DNA from: a bacterium
Lineage (GTDB): Bacteria; Electryoneota; Electryoneia; Electryoneales; Electryoneaceae
Assembly (NCBI GenBank): GCA_028278125.1
Contig: JANQEY010000204.1
Location: 1 to 13,651, forward strand
DNA length: 13,651 nucleotides
Reading direction: 5' to 3'
Made by a program: the position numbers and the translations under genes. Shown piece by piece: positions 1 to 6,920 of the stretch (position 1 is the stretch's first letter; every line of letters begins with the position of its first letter). Under the pieces are notes generated by a model, which was given only the letters and a program-made list of their open reading frames with translations, searched no databases and had not been told where the DNA came from.

Positions 1-234
1 ATCAACAGTTTCAAACCGGTTAGTTTCGAGGTTGATCAAATCCATTTTTTGTGGTGAATAATGAATTACTTCATCGACTGTCTGGTTCACCCTCAAACCG
101 GGCTGCCCGGGTGCTATCAGGACTGGGTAATCGTCGCTTAGAGGGTGAACCAGACAGTCGATGAAGTAATTCATTATTCACCACAAAAAATGGATTTGAT
201 CAACCTCGAAACTAACCGGTTTGAAACTGTTGAT
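1..234. repeat. 94-bp perfect inverted repeat at the window edge, probable fold-back artefact
   Basis: Bases 1-94 are the exact reverse complement of 141-234 (paired positions sum to 235), with a 46-bp spacer at 95-140. The left arm begins at base 1 of the window. On the minus strand, 138 down to 1 is an open frame that includes SDDYPVLIAPGQPGL and then runs into RVNQTVDEV, the same residues that start the plus-strand gene at 142. On the plus strand the spacer is not in frame with that gene, and a TAG lies at 139-141. The spacer therefore carries the natural upstream part of the gene but in reversed orientation. This is what a fold-back chimera or an assembly error at a contig end produces. 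A genuine small inversion is possible but less likely. Confidence 0.9.
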
Positions 235-1566
235 ATCAGGGAATTCCTTGAAGAATGCGGCAATGAATGGCCGGGGGTTGAAAACCTGGTCTCCATTGTT
301 CAGGATAATCACCTAAAGGTTAAGAGCCTGTTTAATCTTGACTTTGAAAAAGACGACATGGCGATCACCTTTGAAGGTTTGATGAAAAAAACGGACTTTA
401 TCACTAAAACTCAGAAGATGTTGTCAGTATTGCAGGAACGATTGGGTGTACCGGTGGATGTTGAATTCGCGGTCAATGGCAAAGATTTTTACCTGCTGCA
501 GTGCCGTCCCCAGAGTTACTCCAAGGACGCGCGTCCGATGCTGATCCCCAAGGATATTCCTGAAACAGCAATCCTGTTTACGGCTAATCGTTATATCTCT
601 AACGGATACGTACCGGATATAACACACCTGGTATATGTTGATCCCATTGAGTACAGTGAATTACAGCAACATAAACAACTGATTGATGTTGGAAAAGCCA
701 TTGGAAAACTCAACCGTCTGCTTCCCAAGCGACAGTTCATCCTCATGGGGCCGGGCAGATGGGGCAGCCGTGGAGATATCAAGCTGGGTGTAAATGTAAC
801 CTATGCCGATATCAGTAATACTGCCATGCTGATCGAAATTGCCCGCCAGAAGGGTAATTATGTTCCCGACCTGTCCTTTGGTACCCACTTTTTCCAGGAC
901 CTGGTGGAATCTTCAATCAGGTATTTACCACTGTATCCCGATGATAAATCGATAGTTTTTAATGAAACATTCTTCCGGAACAGTAAAAACATCTTAGAAG
1001 AAATTCTGCCGGAATACAGCCATCTCGATAAGGTGATTAAGGTTATCGATATTCCCGGCCTGAAAAATGGAAAAATTGTTAAAGTTTATATGAATGCAGA
1101 ACTTGACGAGGCGGTTGGAATAATCACTCAACCGACCGGGGATGAGGAAAAAGCCGCTGAAAGTTATGAAGAAGAGACACCGGATTATTCGGAAGATCAC
1201 TGGCGTTGGCGCATCAGGATGGCAGAACAGATCGCCCTGAAGATCGATGCGGATAAGTATGGTGTTGACGCTATGTATGTTTTCGGCAGCACCAAGAATG
1301 GTACAGCAGGACCGGGATCCGATCTTGATTTACTGGTTCATTTCAGTGGAAGTGAAAAACAGAGATGTGAACTTGAAAACTGGTTCGATGGATGGAGCCA
1401 GTGCCTGGGAGAGATTAATTTCCTGCGTACAGGTTACAAGACAGACAGTTTACTGGACGTTCACTTAATCACGGATGAAGATATTGATAAAAGAAATTCC
1501 TGGGCGGTAAAAATTGGTGCTGTGACTGACGCCGCAAAGGAATTGCCAATGAGTAAGGGTGAGTAA
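142..1566 (+). CDS. PEP/pyruvate-binding domain protein fused to a nucleotidyltransferase domain, 5'-truncated
   Basis: The frame is open from 142 and stops at TAA 1564-1566. A GTG at 145 could serve as a start but is almost certainly internal, because the inverted copy at 1-138 shows that the protein continues upstream. Residues are counted from that GTG. About residues 1-124 are the end of a PPDK_N (PEP synthase-type) ATP/pyruvate-binding domain, closing with the typical LLQCRPQS at 117-124. A middle region follows with GPGRWGSRGD at 202-211. A C-terminal NTP_transf_2 fold has G381-S382 and D393-L-D395, the GS...DxD pattern that binds metal and nucleotide. No PEP-utilising phosphohistidine domain follows the binding domain, so it is not an ordinary PEP synthase. 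The substrate is unknown. It is convergent with the next gene, 22 bp away, and appears unrelated to the redox operon. Domain calls are firm; the function is not. Confidence 0.85.
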   Translation, partial: RVNQTVDEVIHYSPQKMDLINLETNRFETVDIREFLEECGNEWPGVENLVSIVQDNHLKVKSLFNLDFEKDDMAITFEGLMKKTDFITKTQKMLSVLQERLGVPVDVEFAVNGKDFYLLQCRPQSYSKDARPMLIPKDIPETAILFTANRYISNGYVPDITHLVYVDPIEYSELQQHKQLIDVGKAIGKLNRLLPKRQFILMGPGRWGSRGDIKLGVNVTYADISNTAMLIEIARQKGNYVPDLSFGTHFFQDLVESSIRYLPLYPDDKSIVFNETFFRNSKNILEEILPEYSHLDKVIKVIDIPGLKNGKIVKVYMNAELDEAVGIITQPTGDEEKAAESYEEETPDYSEDHWRWRIRMAEQIALKIDADKYGVDAMYVFGSTKNGTAGPGSDLDLLVHFSGSEKQRCELENWFDGWSQCLGEINFLRTGYKTDSLLDVHLITDEDIDKRNSWAVKIGAVTDAAKELPMSKGE

Positions 1567-1588
1567 TTTTTAGATAAAAGAAGTAATT

Positions 1589-2440
1589 TCAGATAAGTTC
1601 ATAAGTAGCGTTATCCAAATCCTTGAGCAGGAACCTGATGACCGCCAGCTCCGGACCACCATGCGCTGAATTGAACATCCAGGTTCGTCCCGATTTTTCC
1701 CGCCACTCTCCTGTCAACCGGGTAGATTCATGCACATGTCCATGTAAAGTCAGGTATGGCTGTTTTGATTCAATAAACCTCTGGATAGCAATACTTCCAA
1801 CATGGACATCCACTGGTACATGGTCAATGGTCTTTCCATCAAGTGCAGCACGGTCAAGTTTGCCTCCATATGGAGGAGAATGGAACAGGTAGATTGATTT
1901 ATCTAATGATTTACCTTCTGAAAGTCTATTGAGATCATCAGCGATGGTCAAATATTTTAAATCGTTCTCTTTTACATCACGTGTAAACCGCCCCTCTTTT
2001 AGTGGGATTACTCCCACATCATCAAACTGGGAGACATCATACCGCTCCCAATCCTTTAACATAAAAGGTGTTGGTGGTACATAGCTGTAGCCGGTAATAG
2101 AATATTCCCCATGGGACGTTTCTTTATTGTGGATGTATTCTACTAGAGATTTTTTATCTAAATCCAGGATGTTTTCTTCAAAAATTGCGGGATCGTCATT
2201 TCCCATTATTATCATTATTCTTGGAAACTTGTCACCAAGCGACGCTTTCAGTTTTGTTAATCCAGGTTCCAGGAAATCAGTGAAGAAGTCATCATTGCCA
2301 TACTGCCTGTCGTAAGCGTGTGGAAGGATATCACCACCTATGAAGACTATATCGGGTTTTTCAGACGAGATTAAAGAAAATAATTTCTCATACCGTGAAC
2401 GATGCCCATGCAGGTCGGACACGAATTGACAATTGGTCAT
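1589..2440 (-). CDS. Calcineurin-like metallophosphoesterase
   Basis: This 283-residue soluble protein carries the full set of metallophosphoesterase metal-binding motifs: D9-L-H11 near the start, G35-G36-D37, G80-N81-D82, H187 in FHSPPYG, and G234-H-V-H237. Such enzymes hydrolyse phosphate mono- or diesters using two metal ions; the substrate cannot be read from the sequence. It has no signal peptide or membrane segment, so it is cytoplasmic. The ATG at 2438-2440 lacks a clear Shine-Dalgarno sequence, but there is no better in-frame start. It stands alone: 195 bp separate it from the response regulator gene upstream on the same strand, and it has a candidate promoter at 2477-2505. Confidence 0.88.
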   Translation of the reverse strand: MTNCQFVSDLHGHRSRYEKLFSLISSEKPDIVFIGGDILPHAYDRQYGNDDFFTDFLEPGLTKLKASLGDKFPRIMIIMGNDDPAIFEENILDLDKKSLVEYIHNKETSHGEYSITGYSYVPPTPFMLKDWERYDVSQFDDVGVIPLKEGRFTRDVKENDLKYLTIADDLNRLSEGKSLDKSIYLFHSPPYGGKLDRAALDGKTIDHVPVDVHVGSIAIQRFIESKQPYLTLHGHVHESTRLTGEWREKSGRTWMFNSAHGGPELAVIRFLLKDLDNATYELI

Positions 2441-2476
2441 AGTTTACGCTCATGATGCTTCGAAAGATTTTGTCCA

Positions 2477-2505
2477 AATATATTAAAAGGTGTGAGTATT
2501 ACCAA
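2477..2505 (-). promoter_or_regulatory. Candidate sigma70-type promoter of the metallophosphoesterase gene
   Basis: On the minus strand, TTGGTA (2505-2500) and TATATT (2482-2477) are separated by exactly 17 bp. The match is 4 of 6 at -35 and 5 of 6 at -10. Transcription would begin near 2470, about 30 bases before the ATG. The surroundings are AT-rich, so a chance match is possible. Confidence 0.4.
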
Positions 2506-2552
2506 ATTGGATATATTCTGATGAAAACTGATATGCATTCCAAATATAACTC

Positions 2553-2580
2553 TTCCGGCTGACAAATCAATCAACCGGAA
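2553..2580 (-). terminator. Weak hairpin after the response regulator gene
   Basis: TTCCGGCTG (2553-2561) and CAACCGGAA (2572-2580) can form a 9-bp stem with one mismatch and a 10-base loop. It lies about 55 bp past the stop of the response regulator gene, at the end of the long minus-strand gene series. No run of T follows it in that direction, so it would be a poor intrinsic terminator. Confidence 0.25.
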
Positions 2581-2635
2581 AAGTTTATTCTAGAACAACT
2601 TAAGATGTAAAATGATGTGCGGATGCGGGGAAAAC

Positions 2636-3085
2636 TCAGGTACCTATAATATCCTTTACTCTTTCAATAACCTGTTCTGGATCGATTGGTTTATCAATAA
2701 ACATGTCCGGTTTGATCAAACCTTCTTCTTTCAGTTCCTGGATTTTAAGTCTCAGTTTTTCACGAAGGTTATCAAACGGTCTCATGAACGTGTCATCACT
2801 TTCGGCGTCAAGTCCGGCTAATGAATCAGCAACACCGGTAAGCATTATTACCGGGAGATCCTTGTGTTCTTCACTTTTTCTCAGCGATTGGAAAAGTGTA
2901 AAGCCGGTCTTTTTCGGCATCATCACGTCCAAGATGATGAGATCGGGATTTTCACTTTTGATCATCTCCAGCCCTTCCTTACCGTCGTACGCTCCCAGTG
3001 CCTGGTAGCCATTCTCTTCGAGGGCAACAGAAAGAAACTTTACTGTGTTCTCATCATCATCAATTACCAGTACTTTTTTTGCCAT
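2636..3085 (-). CDS. Single-domain response regulator with an enlarged C-terminal half
   Basis: The 149-residue protein is a CheY/Spo0F-like receiver without an output domain. The acidic pocket is D9-D10-D11, the phospho-acceptor is D53 in ILDVMMP, the switch threonine is T83 in MLTG, and the lysine is K132 in DKPID. In CheY the last two are about 22 residues apart; here they are 49 apart, because of an insert rich in charged residues between roughly 90 and 128. It starts 14 bp after the kinase stop, so the two are a cognate pair in one transcript. Lacking a DNA-binding domain, it probably acts by protein contact or in a phosphorelay. It is the last gene of the qmo-dsr series. Confidence 0.9.
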   Translation of the reverse strand: MAKKVLVIDDDENTVKFLSVALEENGYQALGAYDGKEGLEMIKSENPDLIILDVMMPKKTGFTLFQSLRKSEEHKDLPVIMLTGVADSLAGLDAESDDTFMRPFDNLREKLRLKIQELKEEGLIKPDMFIDKPIDPEQVIERVKDIIGT

Positions 3086-3099
3086 AGGTCTTCTCCACG

Positions 3100-4563
3100 T
3101 TAATTGCCGGACTTGCTTACCGGGAGCATAATTCTGAATGTTGTCCCCACATCCGGCTCAGATTCAACCTCTACTTTCCCATTATGGGCATCGATCATTC
3201 TTGAAGTAATCGCCAGCCCCAAGCCAGTGCCGGCTTTGCTTTTTGTACTGAAAAACGGGTTAAATATCTGTTCTATAACGTCTTCGTCCATCCCACAGCC
3301 GTTATCACTGATCTCAACAACTGCGTTCCGGCCTTCATGATTCAGATGAACACCAAGCTTAACTTCGGGTGTATCACCTTCATCATAACTTTTCCAGAGG
3401 CACGCGTCAAGTGCATTGGACACAATATCCATAATTGCTGAATGTACCATGCCATCATCAATAATCACTGGAGGCAGGTCTGGTGTTGGATTAAACTTCA
3501 GTTCGATACCTTTATCGCTGGCTGTCTGGCTGACGACTTTGTGGATTTTTTCGAGGGTATGGTTCAGGTCGACCTCGTTAAAACTCGGCTTCCAATCCTT
3601 TACATATCGAAGCATATCCATCGACATATTTGTCAGGCTGGATATTCCCTGCTGGACAATATCCCACCCCTCCACCAGCATATCTTTTTTATCCTTGGAC
3701 AGACCAAGTTTGACCATGTAAGCACCACCCTTACAGGCATTCAGGTAGTTCTTCATAGAGTGCTGAATTCCTGTAAATACCTGCCCAATGGCAATATATC
3801 GCTGAGACTGTAATAGTTGGTGCTGCAGGTATTTCTCCTCTGTTATGTCTTTACTGATCCCGATTGTACCGATCACCTCACCTGCCGGGTTGCGTAATCT
3901 TGAGATAGTAAGCAGCACGTCCCTGATCTTCCCCTCTTTTGTCAGGAAACGGGTTTCATAGTTGACAACGCTGTCTGTCTCTTCCAGCCTGCCGATCGCA
4001 ACTGCTCGGTCATCCGGGTTGGCAAATACCATTTCAATTGGTTTACCGATTACCTCCAGCCGGTTATATCCAAGCGCTTTTTCAGCGCCACCATTAATAG
4101 TACTGATCTTTCCAGACGCGCTGACAGTTATGATAATATCAGCAGAACTTTCGAGAATGCTCGCCACGTAATCACGGTTTTTCTTCAATTCATTCATTGA
4201 AGACTCAAACATGGATGCCATATCATTAAAAGAGGATGCGAGCAATCCGAATTCGGTACTCTCATCTTCTGCGAGACGGTAATCAAATTCCTTTTCAGCC
4301 AGCCGATAGAGGCCATCATCAAATGTATCGAGGGGATTTTTTATATATCGTGTTATAAATCCACGTGCAAAGAGAACACTTGCACCAAGAGTTATGCCAA
4401 CGATGATGATTAAAGGTATTATTCGATAAATTGCCGGTGTTTCCGGGGGGAAAATAAAATTGTCGAACAAGTAAATTATAATACTGGAAGCAAGTAACAT
4501 TGTTAAAACAAACAGTGATACCAGGATACTGAGTTTCCAGTTCATATTCATTCTATTCAACAT
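3100..4563 (-). CDS. Membrane-bound PAS-domain sensor histidine kinase
   Basis: The protein is about 487 residues from the ATG at 4563. The frame is open to an ATG at 4635, but that start would overlap the dsrP-like gene by 55 bp and add a polar N-terminus; neither start has a good ribosome site. Numbered from 4563, there are two membrane segments (about 11-33 and 46-70), a HAMP region (67-121), and a PAS/PAC sensor (129-241). The dimerisation helix carries H268 in GIQHSMKN. The ATPase domain has the N-box N383, DNGCG (420-424), the F-box NPFFSTK, and GTGLGL (445-450). The H-box lacks the usual acidic residue after His and the following NP. It lies 17 bp after the dsrP-like stop and 14 bp before the response regulator, which suggests that it senses the redox or quinone state linked to the complex. 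The signal is unknown. Confidence 0.88.
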   Translation of the reverse strand: MLNRMNMNWKLSILVSLFVLTMLLASSIIIYLFDNFIFPPETPAIYRIIPLIIIVGITLGASVLFARGFITRYIKNPLDTFDDGLYRLAEKEFDYRLAEDESTEFGLLASSFNDMASMFESSMNELKKNRDYVASILESSADIIITVSASGKISTINGGAEKALGYNRLEVIGKPIEMVFANPDDRAVAIGRLEETDSVVNYETRFLTKEGKIRDVLLTISRLRNPAGEVIGTIGISKDITEEKYLQHQLLQSQRYIAIGQVFTGIQHSMKNYLNACKGGAYMVKLGLSKDKKDMLVEGWDIVQQGISSLTNMSMDMLRYVKDWKPSFNEVDLNHTLEKIHKVVSQTASDKGIELKFNPTPDLPPVIIDDGMVHSAIMDIVSNALDACLWKSYDEGDTPEVKLGVHLNHEGRNAVVEISDNGCGMDEDVIEQIFNPFFSTKSKAGTGLGLAITSRMIDAHNGKVEVESEPDVGTTFRIMLPVSKSGN

Positions 4564-4580
4564 GATATTAATAGTAGCTA

Positions 4581-5759
4581 TTAATTCAGTGTTCTCGCCT
4601 CTGTTGGGAGCAGTTTCATGTATTTTAATCCCCATCCAAACATAAAGCCTATAATACCGAGGACACCAAGTGCCTGTAATACCTCAAGAAAACTCATCGT
4701 GTAGGAAGCGATTCCTTCTTCCATAACCGACTGTGTAATTTCCATGCCGGGGAACAGTTCTGCTGGATGGGTTAATCCCGGTATTACAATTACATATCGC
4801 TCGCATAACACCCCGAAAACCACAAGGCAGGACGCCAGCACAATCCACTTGATGGATTTACCCCTTTTCCTGTTGAAGAGGATAAACATTGGGATCACAA
4901 GTCCAACCAGTATCAAACCGAACCAGAATAACAGGCTGTGGATTCCTCCGAAGAGGTAATAAACCGCCGCCGGCCTTAATTCAACTACATATGCGCGATA
5001 AGCGTTTTCAACGAAAAGGAAATACAGTACAACAATAACACAAATCGCAAGGAACCTTCCCAGCCACACGATTAGTTCATCATCAACAACTCGATTAGTA
5101 AGTTTAAAAAGGACAACGATTACCAGGATCATTAAGGCCGTACCCGATGCCATTGCCGCAGCTACAAAACTTGCCGGGAGAAGAGGTGATTCATAGAGCA
5201 TTCTCGCTCCAAAGCCAAAAATAGCGCCTGTTCCGCTATGCACACAGAACGCCCAGCCAAAAGCCAGGGTAGCGATTACGGTGGTCAGTTTTTTCCGTTC
5301 AGTAAAAAGCGCCCAGAGGTAAACAACACAGATCATGATATGACCGATATACAGAATCGGGTTGATTGAAAACATTGATTGCAGGTTGAAGTGAACGAAT
5401 GGTTGCACAAATACGCGGTCAAGCCGTCCCTGGTCAGTGAGGATTGATAACAGTCCGGCAATCAGGAATAACATGGCGATATAAACCGCAATCCGGGCGA
5501 AAGGTTTGTATTCTATCTTTCCGAAAACGCCATATAAACCGGAAATCACCAGTGATCCAGCAGACAGACCGATATAGTAGACTGCCATCACGATCTGAAG
5601 TCCCCAAGGCACCCGTATTGTCATTCCAGTTACCCAGATACCCTTTTCAACAATCCACCAGGTCGCGATACCCCCTGCAATCGCGAAAGCGGCAAATACT
5701 ATCATCAATACCCGGTATAAAAACGAATTTCCATCGATATATTCAAACTTGATTTCCAT
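4581..5759 (-). CDS. dsrP: DsrP-like NrfD-family quinone-interacting membrane subunit
   Basis: The protein has 392 residues and about ten membrane helices (for example near 14-34, 52-74, 90-108, 132-152, 194-218, 231-250, 272-295, 303-325 and 355-377), as in the NrfD/PsrC/DsrP family. These proteins bind menaquinone in the membrane and pass electrons to or from an exported iron-sulfur partner. The late motif ERYVIVIPG near 320-328 is typical of the DsrP branch. The ATG at 5757-5759 has a good ribosome site (GAGGAAGCC just upstream). It lies 18 bp after the dsrO-like stop and 17 bp before the kinase start. Family membership is certain; assignment to DsrP rather than another NrfD protein rests on the DsrJ- and DsrO-like neighbours. 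Confidence 0.9.
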   Translation of the reverse strand: MEIKFEYIDGNSFLYRVLMIVFAAFAIAGGIATWWIVEKGIWVTGMTIRVPWGLQIVMAVYYIGLSAGSLVISGLYGVFGKIEYKPFARIAVYIAMLFLIAGLLSILTDQGRLDRVFVQPFVHFNLQSMFSINPILYIGHIMICVVYLWALFTERKKLTTVIATLAFGWAFCVHSGTGAIFGFGARMLYESPLLPASFVAAAMASGTALMILVIVVLFKLTNRVVDDELIVWLGRFLAICVIVVLYFLFVENAYRAYVVELRPAAVYYLFGGIHSLLFWFGLILVGLVIPMFILFNRKRGKSIKWIVLASCLVVFGVLCERYVIVIPGLTHPAELFPGMEITQSVMEEGIASYTMSFLEVLQALGVLGIIGFMFGWGLKYMKLLPTEARTLN

Positions 5760-5777
5760 GGCTTCCTCACGCCGGAA

Positions 5778-6518
5778 TTATAATCCGATATAGTACACTT
5801 TTGGATCAGTACCCAGGTCTTCCCTGATTCTTTTTACAGCGGTAGTCGAAACTATCTCAGAAATCTCGCTGTGTGGATCATTCAAATCACCAACTGTCAA
5901 CGCTCCGCATTCTTCCTGTCTACATGCTTCAACACATGCCGGTGACTGGTCTCGATCTAACCTGTGAGCACATAGATTGCACGCCTCAGCGACACCATGC
6001 GACCGTTTGGGAAAGTCCTTATTCGGCCACTCTTCACTGTCTTTAAAGTTGAAATAACGGGCGTTGTAGGGACAGGCGATCATACAGTACCGGCAACCGA
6101 TACACCTGTGATGATCAACTATAACTATCCCGTCATGTCGTTTATATGTGGCCTGAACCGGGCAGACCTGTGCACAAGGCGGTTTTTCACAATGATTACA
6201 GAGCAGGATGACAGATTTTTCAGTATGCTTGGCACCAACATGGCTCTCCAGCTTGACCTTCCTGATCCAGTGAATATCCCAGCGTTTGTCTTCGTGCGAG
6301 GCTACATTATTTTCTTCCCTGCAGGCATGCAGACAGGCAGTGCAACCATCCTTACATTTTGTCAGGTCAACAACCATTCCCCATTTTTTGCCGGTTAGTG
6401 CAGTTTCCTCATCCGTACCCTTGTAACCGAACGTTGTCAGGTAGCGAAACGCGTAAACACTTGTCGCGCCTGCAATAAAGGTACCGCCCGTAATTTTAAC
6501 AAAATCCCTTCTATCCAT
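5778..6518 (-). CDS. dsrO: DsrO-like exported ferredoxin with four [4Fe-4S] cysteine sets
   Basis: From the ATG at 6518 the protein has 246 residues. I prefer this start to an in-frame TTG at 6539 because it places a twin-arginine signal, DRRDFVKITGG, at the very N-terminus with GGTGAT just upstream. Cysteine sets are C55/59/62/66, C107/110/115/119, C139/142/145/149, and C180/183/195/199, which fits four clusters in the DsrO/PsrB/NrfC fold, plus an extra C204. The Tat signal means that it folds with its clusters inside and works on the periplasmic face, passing electrons between the cytochrome (DsrJ) and the NrfD-type subunit (DsrP) encoded on either side. Confidence 0.92.
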   Translation of the reverse strand: MDRRDFVKITGGTFIAGATSVYAFRYLTTFGYKGTDEETALTGKKWGMVVDLTKCKDGCTACLHACREENNVASHEDKRWDIHWIRKVKLESHVGAKHTEKSVILLCNHCEKPPCAQVCPVQATYKRHDGIVIVDHHRCIGCRYCMIACPYNARYFNFKDSEEWPNKDFPKRSHGVAEACNLCAHRLDRDQSPACVEACRQEECGALTVGDLNDPHSEISEIVSTTAVKRIREDLGTDPKVYYIGL

Positions 6519-6548
6519 AATATCACCCAGGTTTATCAATAAATCCGA

Positions 6549-6920
6549 TCACGGATAGTAATGACAATGGAAACAATCAGGATGCATGCTTACCGCGTTA
6601 TGGCATTTATCACAGAATTCTTCTCTTTTTGTATGGCAGCGGCTGCAATCATACAAACCTGTATCGCCTCTTTTTCCATATCGGACAACTTCTTCCCTGA
6701 TCCCTCTCAGCAGTTCCCAGTGCTGGAAACGCATGTATTCCGTTTCCCTGACACAATTCTCATATATCTCATCTGGCATTTCCAGGAAAACTTCCTTCTG
6801 AAGCTGGTTTTTCGCTGTCACACTTCCCACAAGCGAATATCCGAAAGGAATTAAAATCAGCAGTATCAGGATGATCGGGAGGATAGCCTTGAGACGTCCA
6901 CGATTATTATTGTTCGCCAT
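6549..6920 (-). CDS. dsrJ: DsrJ-like triheme cytochrome c
   Basis: From the ATG at 6920 the protein has 123 residues. That start has a strong ribosome site (GAGGAGG) and overlaps the end of qmoC by 14 bp; a start at 6938 is possible but has no such site. Residues 12-32 are a hydrophobic signal anchor. Three CxxCH haem motifs follow at C92-H96, C103-H107 and C116-H120. Before them lies NCVRETEYMR with C56, followed by HW and VVRYGKR, the conserved DsrJ pattern in which the cysteine is the candidate sixth ligand of an unusual His/Cys haem. The protein would sit in the periplasm, anchored to the membrane. This pattern, more than the haem count, identifies it as DsrJ. Confidence 0.9.
   Translation of the reverse strand: MANNNNRGRLKAILPIILILLILIPFGYSLVGSVTAKNQLQKEVFLEMPDEIYENCVRETEYMRFQHWELLRGIREEVVRYGKRGDTGLYDCSRCHTKREEFCDKCHNAVSMHPDCFHCHYYP

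Noticed and set aside
145..147. GTG as the true start of the PEP/pyruvate-binding protein
   Set aside because: The inverted copy on the minus strand shows an in-frame protein segment before this point that fits the domain, so the start has been lost at the fold-back.
1..234. Invertible promoter or hairpin telomere
   Set aside because: The repeat begins at base 1 of the window and splits a coding sequence; no recombinase or promoter signal is present. An artefact explains it more simply.
4564..4635. N-terminal extension of the histidine kinase to the ATG at 4635
   Set aside because: It would overlap the dsrP-like gene by 55 bp, has no ribosome site and adds a polar segment; the ATG at 4563 is more natural, though this is not certain.
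6519..6539. TTG start of the DsrO-like protein at 6539
   Set aside because: The ATG at 6518 has a better ribosome site and places the twin-arginine motif at the N-terminus.
4581..6920. Qrc or polysulfide reductase type complex instead of DsrJOP
   Set aside because: No molybdopterin-type subunit is encoded, and the small cytochrome has the DsrJ cysteine motif and three haems rather than the six of QrcA.
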